NCBI GenBank assembly: GCA_964387425.1
Contig: CAYLXP010000002.1
Span: 1 to 64,000 of the forward strand
DNA: 64,000 nucleotides
Reading direction: 5' to 3'
DNA from: CAYLXP01 sp964387425
GTDB lineage: Bacteria > Verrucomicrobiota > Kiritimatiellia > UBA8416
Positions 8,415-16,953 of this stretch are shown piece by piece. Every line of letters starts with the position of its first letter. Within the stretch, counting starts at the first letter, position 1. A program made the translations under genes and the position numbers. The notes beneath the pieces are model-generated. The model was not told the DNA's origin. It saw nothing but the letters and a program-made list of their open reading frames with translations, and ran no database searches.

Positions 8415-10856
8415 CTACCTAACCACAAAGAGGGTCGCCGTCATGGCCGGCACCATGGCAGCCAGGGCGTCAACGTCGGCGTCCTCCAGCACGCGATCAT
8501 AGATCCGAACATCATCCATGTGCCCCTGGTAGTGATGCTGTATAGTCCCACGGTTGTTTCGGGCGCCGATCAGCACGGGAAACTCCCAGGCAGTAAACAC
8601 GCCTCCGCTTGTGCTCTTCTTGTTGCTGTACGGAAAGGTGACTGCCAGCGACACGCCATCCAAGTACATGCGCGCGTCAGACTGATTCGGCCCCCAGGTA
8701 ACCGCAACGTGATGCCAGGCACCGTCGTTGACATCGAGCGTGGCATCGAACTGCTGCGAACCCGCACCGTCGTTCCTGTCGCGGACGAGCAGACGCGAGG
8801 CATCCTCGGTACCGTCGAAGTTGATGTGATACAGGAAGGCCGTCTTGTCACCTCCTTCGTTGACCGTTCCGATAGGGGCCGACCACGCGGCCGTGGTCGT
8901 GTTGAGCCACATGCTCAGCGACCCTTCCGCAAGACCGTCTACATGGTTCGGACGTCCATTCGTAGTGACGTCGACGTAGCCATTGGCACCGCCCAGGAGG
9001 AGGCACCCCGTGCCAACCTGGTGCCCGCCCCCCACGATCTCCGCCTGACCCACCAGCGTTCCGTCAGGAGCCCCAGTCACGATATTGCCGGCATCAACGT
9101 CGAACGGATAGTGCGAGATCAGCCCTGTCGTGATGTCCGGGGTGTCTTCAGGCGTGATCTCAACGTCAACCTCCAGCAGGTTCGACGGAGCATTGTTCCT
9201 TCCCCCGCTTGCCGTCGCGCCGCCGGCCGGGAGTGTCACTGAAACCGTGCCGTTCGAAACCAGCGTCGGATTGACGTTGAACGCGTAGCTGGAACCAGAA
9301 CCGGAGAAGACGCTCCCCGCAGCATTGACGAGCACGAAATCATCCAGGGCCAGTCCCGATACGGACTCCGTGAACTTGACCTGCACGCTGAAAGAGTTGG
9401 TGGCCGCCCCGGGGCCTATGAGCCGCGGGCTGACGATCTTGGCCTTGAGATCGTTGTCACGCTCAACAAGGAAGAGCGCATGCAACTCTTCTAGCTTGTT
9501 CGTTGCAGTTGAAGCCAGGTTCGTGGCTTCACGAGGGTCAGTTGCGAGATCGAAGAGAGCCCAGTTTGTGGCCACGGTCGGCTCGCCACCGTAGCGAACG
9601 ATCTTCCAATCGCCGTGCCGCAAGGCCCAACGTGTGCTTCCACTACCCCACAGCCAGTAGAACGTCCTATCACCCAACGTACCACTGCCATCGATGAGCG
9701 GCATGATGTCCTCGCCATCCCACTCCGGTGCGGCCGTGTGACCAACCATACTAGCAATCGTGGGGAGCCAGTCGACGATGTGCACGGGGTTCGTCACCAC
9801 CCGTGGCGCAATCCGTGCCGGCCAGTTGGCGAAACCAGGAACGAGCGTCCCTCCCTCGTACACGTCGAGCTTGGATCCCCGCCACGTGTCGGGCTGATTG
9901 AAGTCGCTTAGCTTAAGATCGTCGGGATAGGAATTGCCGTTCCAGCTGACCTGCGGACCGTTGTCCGAGGAAAAGAAGATGATGGTGTCGTCGCGCAGTC
10001 CCGCGTCATCCAGGGCGGCCACGACATTGCTGATGGCACTATCGAGATGATAGACAGTCGCCAGCAACAGGCGCTTCTCCGGGTCCGGTTCCGATTGGAT
10101 CTTGCCGGCAGGGTCGTTGAACCACGGAATCAGATCCTCGTTCAGCCAGCGCGTGCTATTGGTCGGATCGAGCTGCGTGGGTGTATTGGTGAACGCCCCC
10201 CGCTCATCCAGCGGTGTGTGTGGCGCATGGAACGGGAGATACATGAAGAACGGTTTGTCATGTGGCTGCTGGACGAAGCGAATCGCGTCGTTGGCAACGA
10301 GATCCGTGGCATGGACGCCATTTTCGTAGCCCGGAATGATCTCGTGGTTGCGGTGCCAGGTAATCTCGTAGGTATCCCCAGGCCTGTATCGATGATCGTA
10401 CATGCCGACGGCGCCGGCCAAAGATCCGTAGCTCTCGTCGAAACCGTGGTGGTTGGGCCCCCACTCCGGCGCCGACCCCATGTGCCACTTGCCGGCCATG
10501 TAGCATTCGTACCCCTGGGCGGCCAGCATACTGGACAGCGTCAGCGTTCCGTGCGGATAAGACTGATTGTTGCTGGCTTGCTGCGCCTGCGTACCTGAGC
10601 GGCTCGGATAGCGCCCGGTAAACAGCGCCACGCGCGTAGGTGTACACTGCGACATCACATAGTGGTGAGCAAACGTCACGCCGTTGGACGCCAGCGCATC
10701 AAGGGTCGGGGTGTAGACATTCGTAGGATTGTTGTAGCCAATATCAGCCCACCCCAGGTCATCCGCAATGATAACCACGATGTTCGTGTGTGCGGCCATG
10801 ACGGGGAGCACAACCGACAACAGCGCGGCCAGGATGACAAAGAGTCCTGCTTTCAA
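8415..10856 (-). CDS. Secreted arylsulfatase with Ig-like and LamG C-terminal modules
   Basis: The 813-aa product is a type I formylglycine sulfatase. After a signal peptide (FVILAALLSVVLPVMAA) comes the metal-binding start IVVIIADDLGW and the maturation motif C71-TPTR, where Cys becomes formylglycine. Later FFSSDNGPQVSW and YEGGTLVPGF are typical. After the sulfatase core (to about residue 470) there is a bacterial Ig-like stretch (about 475-575, FTESVSGLALDDFVL) and a LamG/concanavalin-like domain (about 605-795), both unusual additions that may hold the enzyme on its glycan. The start codon is TTG at 10856, since a stop precedes it and GAGGG lies 8 nt upstream. It follows the oxidoreductase gene by 32 nt, so the two are likely co-transcribed. 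The C-terminus is TLFVVR. Confidence 0.93.
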   Translation of the reverse strand: MKAGLFVILAALLSVVLPVMAAHTNIVVIIADDLGWADIGYNNPTNVYTPTLDALASNGVTFAHHYVMSQCTPTRVALFTGRYPSRSGTQAQQASNNQSYPHGTLTLSSMLAAQGYECYMAGKWHMGSAPEWGPNHHGFDESYGSLAGAVGMYDHRYRPGDTYEITWHRNHEIIPGYENGVHATDLVANDAIRFVQQPHDKPFFMYLPFHAPHTPLDERGAFTNTPTQLDPTNSTRWLNEDLIPWFNDPAGKIQSEPDPEKRLLLATVYHLDSAISNVVAALDDAGLRDDTIIFFSSDNGPQVSWNGNSYPDDLKLSDFNQPDTWRGSKLDVYEGGTLVPGFANWPARIAPRVVTNPVHIVDWLPTIASMVGHTAAPEWDGEDIMPLIDGSGTLGDRTFYWLWGSGSTRWALRHGDWKIVRYGGEPTVATNWALFDLATDPREATNLASTATNKLEELHALFLVERDNDLKAKIVSPRLIGPGAATNSFSVQVKFTESVSGLALDDFVLVNAAGSVFSGSGSSYAFNVNPTLVSNGTVSVTLPAGGATASGGRNNAPSNLLEVDVEITPEDTPDITTGLISHYPFDVDAGNIVTGAPDGTLVGQAEIVGGGHQVGTGCLLLGGANGYVDVTTNGRPNHVDGLAEGSLSMWLNTTTAAWSAPIGTVNEGGDKTAFLYHINFDGTEDASRLLVRDRNDGAGSQQFDATLDVNDGAWHHVAVTWGPNQSDARMYLDGVSLAVTFPYSNKKSTSGGVFTAWEFPVLIGARNNRGTIQHHYQGHMDDVRIYDRVLEDADVDALAAMVPAMTATLFVVR

Positions 10857-10888
10857 GTTTCACGCCCTCACGCATCACGCATCACGTT

Positions 10889-12199
10889 TCACACCTTCCA
10901 CTTCTCTCGCACCGGACGGTTGAGGAGTGCATTGGCGTGGGCGTCATTCCGGAAGCTCTCTTTTTCAGCATCCCAATCCAGCGGCCGGCCGATCTCGATG
11001 GCATTGTTGGCCAGGTGGCAGAGGATGGCCGAGCCATGGCCAATCTCTACCGGGGCATGCAGATCCTGCTTCCGGCGCGAGCGGACACAAGCCACCCAGT
11101 TCTCCATGTGAGAGCCCTTGGTCTTCCGCAGTCCCTCTGCCTTCTCCTTGGGTATCTGCCGCATCAGGTCAGGGTTGTCGATTTTGAACTCGCTTCGGTT
11201 CACGAAGAGCTTCGCCTTGCTACCGTACAAGGTTATGCCGCCGGGCTTTCCGGGACCTTTGCTCATGAAGTTCATCTTCACGCCATTGGCATATTTGTAC
11301 TTCACGTCGATATCATAGAAGGAGTAGTGCATCGACCCGGCAGGATGACGCTTACCGGCCCCCTCGACGCTCACCGGACCAACGCCGTCTAGCCCCATGA
11401 TCTGCACGAATGAATCGAGGAAATGCGCGCCCCAGTTGGCAATCTCGCCACCCGAGAAATCCGGCACGAAACGGAAGTTGTAGTGAACCCTGTCGGGATG
11501 ATAGTCCGTCCATGGAGCCGGGCCAACGTACATGTCGTAGTCCAGCTCGGGGGGTACCGGCTGGGGTTCCCAGGTTCGGTTCTCGCCGGAACGGGTACTG
11601 ATCACAACATCGACCTCTTTCACATCTCCGATCAGACCGGCCTCTACGGCGGCCTGGGCAAGGAAGATGCGCGCCATTGAGCGGTGTTGAGATCCAACCT
11701 GTATGATCACATCCCGCTCTTTTGCCATGTCAACCAGTTCGCGCCCTTCGGTCACGTAGAAGGACAGCGGCTTCTCCACGTAGACATCCTTGCCGGCCAG
11801 TACGGCGGCCTTCGCGATCGGCACATGCCAGTGGTCCGGGGTCGCGATAACAACGGCATCGATAGACTTGTCAGCCACAATGTCCCGGTAATCGTAGGAC
11901 GCCCGAATCGAGGCCGTGACGCCCTTCTTCGCATACAGCTCCTTTGCCTTTTTCACCACTGCGGCACAGACGTTCTTATCCACATCACAGATAGCCGCCA
12001 CCCGGCAGTCACCGTTCCCGACAACCGACGGGAGGTGCGCCTTGCCACCCAGCCCCTTCACCCCTATCAGCGCAATCCGGACGGGCTGCCCGGAAGCAAA
12101 CGACTTCTTCTCTGTTGCGGCATTCGCCCCGGCGGCCAAGCCAGCCGTCGCTACGGTCGTCAATCCCAATGTCTGTAGTGCTTCTCGTCTATTCATCAT
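10889..12199 (-). CDS. Tat-exported Gfo/Idh/MocA-family oxidoreductase
   Basis: The 436-aa protein has a twin-arginine leader (NRREALQTLG, then GLAAGANAA). A Rossmann NAD(P)-binding domain begins IALIGVKGLGGKAHL, and CDVDKN, TPDHWHVPIA and the family's EKPL motif follow. A C-terminal alpha/beta substrate domain includes NWGAHFLDSFVQIMG. Enzymes of this type oxidise or epimerise sugars; the substrate is unknown. GAGGAG sits 8-9 nt upstream of the tandem ATGs. It is followed 32 nt later by a sulfatase gene. Export with bound cofactor fits the Tat route and is common for this family in Planctomycetota and Kiritimatiellota. This is one of three such proteins in the window. Confidence 0.92.
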   Translation of the reverse strand: MMNRREALQTLGLTTVATAGLAAGANAATEKKSFASGQPVRIALIGVKGLGGKAHLPSVVGNGDCRVAAICDVDKNVCAAVVKKAKELYAKKGVTASIRASYDYRDIVADKSIDAVVIATPDHWHVPIAKAAVLAGKDVYVEKPLSFYVTEGRELVDMAKERDVIIQVGSQHRSMARIFLAQAAVEAGLIGDVKEVDVVISTRSGENRTWEPQPVPPELDYDMYVGPAPWTDYHPDRVHYNFRFVPDFSGGEIANWGAHFLDSFVQIMGLDGVGPVSVEGAGKRHPAGSMHYSFYDIDVKYKYANGVKMNFMSKGPGKPGGITLYGSKAKLFVNRSEFKIDNPDLMRQIPKEKAEGLRKTKGSHMENWVACVRSRRKQDLHAPVEIGHGSAILCHLANNAIEIGRPLDWDAEKESFRNDAHANALLNRPVREKWKV

Positions 12200-12254
12200 G
12201 AGTGCATCTCCTCATATTGAGTCTTGCTACAATCACGCGCCGCTCGAAACCAAA

Positions 12255-12327
12255 GCGGTGACTTCGTCACCGCACTCCATAGTGCTCACAAACCGTTTTG
12301 GAGTGCGGCGATGGAATCGCCGCACTC
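12255..12327. repeat. Pair of perfect palindromic hairpins with 3-nt loops
   Basis: Two strong hairpins lie in the spacer between the enolase-superfamily gene and the oxidoreductase gene. The first is at 12255-12273 (GCGGTGAC, loop TTC, GTCACCGC). The second is at 12301-12327 (12-bp arms around GTGCGGCGAT, loop GGA). Both have CGCACTC on the right. They resemble REP/BIME-type elements. In position they could also separate the two transcripts. Confidence 0.65.
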
Positions 12328-12372
12328 TCCGAGCGCGGAGCGCGTGCATTCATTATCCGGCGTCATCTTTCC

Positions 12373-13755
12373 TCAGCAGACGGTCACCTCCGGCAGCTCG
12401 CGATCAATCTCATCCACCCGATAGCCGAAACCGGCGCCCTGGATTGACGCCAGGTCCACGCATCCGTTTCGTCGCCGGTAGAGACCGGGGTGCACCTGTT
12501 CTTCCGGCAGCGAGGCATCGGGATAGAACTGCATGGCATTTGTTTCGACCCCCATGATAGTGCCTGCATGTGCCGCCAGCAAGACGTGCGGGATTTGCGC
12601 CAGCATCGGGTTGGTCAGATCCTGCACCATCAACTGCATGCCGTGCGCCTTGCCCCAGCATAGACTCAGGATGGCGCCGGTCAGTGTTTTGCAGGTTTTC
12701 AGCGCAACACCGGTCCACCCCAACTCGCGCCCCAACCGCACGATCTTCCAATCGTGCGCGCTCTCATCCATGAACAGCGGCTTACGCTCGGAGACGCTGC
12801 GCACGTCGATGCGGTTCGCCTCCAGGTCGTAGGGAAACGGCTGTTCCACGTAGAGAATCATGTCGTGGAAGCGAGGGTGCTGCTCTTTCAATCTATCCAG
12901 GATCGCGTTCACATACTCCGGATCGGTTACCGTGCAGTTGAAGTCGGCCGTCAGCCACGGCACATTGTTGTCCTCCGCAATCTTGCCGACGTGTACGATA
13001 CGGTCGTAGTCCCACTCCGCATCGTTGCCGCACAGCTTGATCTTCAGGAACGTCAATCCATCGCGTTCAATCCAGTCGACCAGCGTAACGGGATATCCGT
13101 CGTCCGGTTCCTCCCCGGTCCGCTCAGCATCCGTGAGCAAGTCCTTCCCGCCAACCAGGTGACAGGCGGTGAGAGACGATTCGGGTGTCACGAAGAAGTC
13201 CGCCGGATACTTGCCTTCGAACGAGACATCGCTGCCCACGGCTGGCTCAACATAATGCGCCAGGTCATGCTCCATGTACTCAGCACTGAACGCTTGGAAC
13301 GTCGGCACCCCCAACAGCCGTCCGTACGCATCGTGCAGCGCGATGTCAAACGCGGAGCAGCAGACAAGCGCCGCCAATCTCGGCATCGGTTCCCCGCCCC
13401 GCTCTGCATTGAAGGTGTCCACGAGTTCTGGCAGCCGCGTCTCAAGGAAGGTGTGCCCTACCTCCAGCGCATGCCCCGCGGCGGCCGGTTCGCACCACGC
13501 TCTGGCAAGCAATCCGCAGAAGCGCTGCATGGCATCGTTCCGCTCCGCGTAGCTGAGACTGCTCGGCCACGCCCACTGGACGTTCAGCGGGGTCTCCCCC
13601 CACCCGTCGGCCCGCTTGCCCTGCTCATTTTCCACCTGCATGTGGACTCGCGCGCAGGTCACACTTGTCAGAACTTCGCGGCCAAATTTGAAGGGCACAC
13701 GTGTCTCGACTGGCAAGAAGTAGAGTTCAACGGTTTGAGGACTAACACTTATCAC
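12373..13755 (-). CDS. Enolase-superfamily (mandelate racemase/muconate lactonising type) enzyme
   Basis: The product of about 460 aa is cytoplasmic, with no leader. It shows the barrel residues of the superfamily: the second Lys of FLKIKL as base, metal ligands in TADFNCT, YVEQPF and FMDES, and Lys in VALKTCKTLTG on the opposite face, as in the muconate-lactonising or dipeptide-epimerase subgroup. Such enzymes abstract a proton alpha to a carboxylate, for example in sugar-acid dehydration or racemisation; the substrate is not known. The GTG start at 13755 is preferred because GGGAG lies 6 nt upstream; the longer form from 13788 lacks such a site. The neighbours suggest a role in metabolising an acidic sugar released by the sulfatase/lyase set. 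Confidence 0.82.
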   Translation of the reverse strand: MISVSPQTVELYFLPVETRVPFKFGREVLTSVTCARVHMQVENEQGKRADGWGETPLNVQWAWPSSLSYAERNDAMQRFCGLLARAWCEPAAAGHALEVGHTFLETRLPELVDTFNAERGGEPMPRLAALVCCSAFDIALHDAYGRLLGVPTFQAFSAEYMEHDLAHYVEPAVGSDVSFEGKYPADFFVTPESSLTACHLVGGKDLLTDAERTGEEPDDGYPVTLVDWIERDGLTFLKIKLCGNDAEWDYDRIVHVGKIAEDNNVPWLTADFNCTVTDPEYVNAILDRLKEQHPRFHDMILYVEQPFPYDLEANRIDVRSVSERKPLFMDESAHDWKIVRLGRELGWTGVALKTCKTLTGAILSLCWGKAHGMQLMVQDLTNPMLAQIPHVLLAAHAGTIMGVETNAMQFYPDASLPEEQVHPGLYRRRNGCVDLASIQGAGFGYRVDEIDRELPEVTVC

Positions 13756-13832
13756 TTCACTCTCCCTTCGTGGACCGCTCCTGCGCATGTCAGCCCCGTG
13801 AGTGAGGACTCCACGCCTACTTATCTACGGGA

Positions 13833-15014
13833 TTAGTAATCAGGAAACAGCTCGACCGCGGCCTCCCGGGCCATCGGCCCGCCAAATGAGACCGTCGCAA
13901 CGATCTTCTTCGCCTCTGCCTCTCGTCCATGCTCATGGCAGAGTACGGCAAGCGCCAAGTTGAGGTTGAGATCCGTAGTGGGGGGGACGGGCATCTCGTT
14001 AAGGTACCGCCGAACCAGTCTCAGGAACTGGTCCATGCTGACCGCAGACCAGGGGATCTCCCGCGTCGTGGTGCGCAGATTCGCCTGGTCGGCTGACAGG
14101 ATATCCTGCTTTGCGCGTCCCTGTCCCCATCCCCAGAGAAGCGCATCATCATTAATGCGGTCTATCATATACGTCTTGAGCCACTGCAGCTTGCCATACC
14201 GGAGTTCTGCCAGGCGGTAGCCCGCGTGACCCTCATCGGTCTTGCACGCCTTGCCTCGCTTTTTGGCCGCCTGCACGAGAGCTGCATAATCATGGGCAAG
14301 AAGACGCTTGCGCTGTTGGGGCCGCCACTTCTCCACGGCGGCCACCTCCTGTGCCGCGAGTTTCTGATAGGCTCGGGCCTCGAGCTCCCTGTGCACGTCT
14401 GTCTTCGCTGCATTTCGCGCCCGAGCCTTTGCCATTGTGGATTCTTCTAACTGGGTTCCCAGCGCCTCAACCAGACGAACGTTAGCGTTCATGCGGCCTG
14501 TGCTGTCGGCAAGGCGCTGGTCCAGGCTTCGCATCTCTTCCACGACTTCGCCCAACTCCTTGAGTGACGTCCTGGGACCTACCCCTGCCACAAGTGCTTG
14601 CCCCTTTGCCGCCAGCTTCGGCGCGTCCTTCAGCAACCGGCGACCCTCCACGGCAATCGCGGCCAGCGCCCCGGCAGCAATCTCCGCCGTAAGTTCCTGG
14701 TGCGGACCCTCGGGTGGTTCGGCCGGCCACGCTTTCTTGAGCTCCGGTTTCCCGGCCAGGAACGCGGACGAAAGGCGGCTCTGCATCGATGCCCTTTTTA
14801 CGACGTCGGCATGGCGGAGGAGGTCCTCCACCCGTTCCGATATTTCGGTCGTCAGCGTCTCCGCCTCAGCCCTCAACGCCTCCCGCTTGGCTTGTCTCTC
14901 GAGCTCCATTGCCTTCGCAGCGTGCCGCTCCTTGCGCTCCATGCGCACAGCCATGAAGACTCCAGTGCCGATGATCGCCAGCACAATCGGGATGATGATA
15001 AAGACCTTTCGCAT
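13833..15014 (-). CDS. Membrane-anchored coiled-coil protein of unknown function
   Basis: The 393-aa protein begins with one hydrophobic segment (VFIIIPIVLAIIGTGVFMAV, residues 4-23). It is followed by a charged, Ala/Glu/Arg-rich helical stretch that looks like coiled coil (MERKERHAAKAMELERQAKR and on to about residue 70), then a mostly helical domain. No enzyme motif was recognised. Its start is only 3 nt from the stop of the preceding double-discoidin gene, so the two are almost certainly translated together. The envelope-facing domain may partner that protein. Confidence 0.75.
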   Translation of the reverse strand: MRKVFIIIPIVLAIIGTGVFMAVRMERKERHAAKAMELERQAKREALRAEAETLTTEISERVEDLLRHADVVKRASMQSRLSSAFLAGKPELKKAWPAEPPEGPHQELTAEIAAGALAAIAVEGRRLLKDAPKLAAKGQALVAGVGPRTSLKELGEVVEEMRSLDQRLADSTGRMNANVRLVEALGTQLEESTMAKARARNAAKTDVHRELEARAYQKLAAQEVAAVEKWRPQQRKRLLAHDYAALVQAAKKRGKACKTDEGHAGYRLAELRYGKLQWLKTYMIDRINDDALLWGWGQGRAKQDILSADQANLRTTTREIPWSAVSMDQFLRLVRRYLNEMPVPPTTDLNLNLALAVLCHEHGREAEAKKIVATVSFGGPMAREAAVELFPDY

Positions 15015-15017
15015 AAT

Positions 15018-16847
15018 CTACCGTCCTCCCTCGGCCTGAGGACTCTTCGCTCCGGTCAACTTGATCTCAGCGACCCTAACGTCGGCTCCCGCCTGGGTCG
15101 GCTTCTTATTGGAGTAGGAACTGCTGAATCGAAAACGAACGAACCTGGTGGTGACGGGAAAGAACGTCTCCTTCCATAGCTCTCCATTCGCGAGCCTCTT
15201 GCTTTTCAGCGTTGCGTACGTCTTGCCGTCATCGGAGACCTGCATCGCGCTCTGACAGGGAGCATGCCACTGGGCGCCTTTCAGCGCGAACCCCTTCAAG
15301 GCTACAGGACGGTCAAATGAGATTCGGATCCACTGAGGGTTCTTGCTCGAGGGCCCCGTCTTCGAGATCCAGAACGTCCCGTTATCGCCGTCCATTACCC
15401 GCTTCGGGGAAGACCCCTGGTTCGTGGAGCTCGCGGTCACCTTTGCCCGCACCGGTCCGGGGCTGGCACTCTTCGGCGGGGCGGCGGCGGTCGACGCCTT
15501 CGCGGGAGGCTTCGGTGTCGCCTTGGCAACAGGCTTGGGCGCCGGTTGCTTCGGCTTGGCGGCCGCCGCCTTGGGTGCCGGTTTCGTGGCCTCGGCTACC
15601 GGTTTCGCGGCTTCAGGTTCGGGCGGATCCGGCAGCTTGGGCAGTTTTGGTTCGGCTTCCCTCGGACCGTAGAGCCTGGCTATCGGCCCGGAAGCGCGCT
15701 TCTTCTGCCCGCCACCCACTACGCTAACTCTGCCGACGGGGGTCTCCTCAAACGTAACCTCGGAAAGGAATGTCCATCCCCCCGTCCAGTTGCGGAACGT
15801 CATGTCCACGAAGCGCGCGGCAACATCGTCTACGTTAATCACCAGGGTCTTCGGCCCCGACTGCTCCGCGGGGATGCCGGCAAGCGTAACAGGTTGCGTA
15901 GCATCCTTGCCAGGCACGGAGAAGCGCAGCTGGACTTCCGTCGGCCCGGAAATGCCGGACTCCCAGCCATTCAGGTAGCGCACCCTGATGCGGCTCACCG
16001 TCCGCGTCAAACCGAGATCGAACCGGATCATCAGCGGGGAACCGCCTTTACGCAGCACACCGACCCAGCGATCATCGCCCTCAAGCCACGCGCCGGGGCT
16101 GGTGACACCATCGGTGAGCACACGTTTCCCGGGATCACTGGCATTGGGATGATTGGGGCGCTTGCCTGGATCCGGGTAGCTGTAGCGGACCCCCTCGATG
16201 GGTGGCACAGAGGACTTGTCCAGGGCCGTCAGAACGATGCTATCGATGCGATTCTGCTTCGCCTCGGTCTTGCTCGAATCCCAGACGACAATGCGGAAGG
16301 TTACGGGAGAGGAAGAGCCCGGAAGCGAGGTGAGGTCGACTTTGTGGCGCTTGCTGAAGTCGGAAACCCCCTGCTCCTCCGCACGCTCGGTGTGGATTCT
16401 GATCGGTGCGGCAAAGTTATCCAGGCTTGTGTAGATCCCGAAGTTGAGCTCCATGCCGCCGCTATACTTGGGATGGGCTGCCGCCTGGGAATGAAACGCG
16501 AGGGACTGGTAGTCGAGCTCGCCGAAAAGCGGTGTAACCGTGAATTCCCAGTAGTCACCGTCCTTGAGCGACTCCGCCGTGGTGTTCTCCGTTTCCTTTC
16601 CGTTCACGTAGAGACAGGGTGCGGGGACTCCTTCGGTCTTCAGGATTTCCCCGCTGAACCCCTTCCCATCGGTGATGGAGCTGGCAACCGATGCGGCGTG
16701 CATGTCCGCACTGGTACGAGCCCCTTCCGCAAAGCGATACACAGCAACGTTTTCAAGAAGCGCTCCACGCGCGGCCGCTGAGAACAGTAGCACCGCCAGG
16801 AGTACCCCGACTCCGGTCGCGTGCATTGTTCTCCGGCGTGCTTTCAT
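15018..16847 (-). CDS. Secreted protein with two discoidin (F5/8 type C-like) domains and an Ala/Pro/Lys linker
   Basis: The protein of about 609 aa has a signal peptide (GVGVLLAVLLFSAAARGA). It then has an N-terminal beta-rich region, a first discoidin-like domain (about 220-370, starting near RVLTDGVTSPGAWLEGDDRW), a low-complexity Ala/Pro/Lys linker at about 397-469 resembling an envelope-spanning spacer, and a second discoidin-like domain (about 472-596, RVMDGDNGTFWISK and RFVRFRFSSSYS). Discoidin domains commonly bind sugars or cell surfaces. No catalytic motif is seen. The start at 16847 gives a good leader; an ATG six codons upstream (16865) is possible. The frame is open further to 17162, but that part overlaps the neighbouring propeller gene and is not leader-like. 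Confidence 0.8.
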   Translation of the reverse strand: MKARRRTMHATGVGVLLAVLLFSAAARGALLENVAVYRFAEGARTSADMHAASVASSITDGKGFSGEILKTEGVPAPCLYVNGKETENTTAESLKDGDYWEFTVTPLFGELDYQSLAFHSQAAAHPKYSGGMELNFGIYTSLDNFAAPIRIHTERAEEQGVSDFSKRHKVDLTSLPGSSSPVTFRIVVWDSSKTEAKQNRIDSIVLTALDKSSVPPIEGVRYSYPDPGKRPNHPNASDPGKRVLTDGVTSPGAWLEGDDRWVGVLRKGGSPLMIRFDLGLTRTVSRIRVRYLNGWESGISGPTEVQLRFSVPGKDATQPVTLAGIPAEQSGPKTLVINVDDVAARFVDMTFRNWTGGWTFLSEVTFEETPVGRVSVVGGGQKKRASGPIARLYGPREAEPKLPKLPDPPEPEAAKPVAEATKPAPKAAAAKPKQPAPKPVAKATPKPPAKASTAAAPPKSASPGPVRAKVTASSTNQGSSPKRVMDGDNGTFWISKTGPSSKNPQWIRISFDRPVALKGFALKGAQWHAPCQSAMQVSDDGKTYATLKSKRLANGELWKETFFPVTTRFVRFRFSSSYSNKKPTQAGADVRVAEIKLTGAKSPQAEGGR

Positions 16848-16953
16848 ACTTATACTATACTCCATTGCCCTCTTTGCTACACCACCGTTCGGCAACGTCA
16901 CACAGTACAATGAAAGCGACCGGGATTCAATCCTCTCGAACTTCACACCCAGA

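Noticed and set aside
8090..8428. N-terminal extension of the heparinase-type gene to 8428
   Set aside because: It overlaps the sulfatase gene end and a repeat, and would bury the signal peptide.
12754..13836. Long plus-strand open frame (360 codons) opposite the enolase-superfamily gene
   Set aside because: The minus-strand protein has a full set of enolase-superfamily residues; the plus frame is Arg/Val-rich shadow without motifs.
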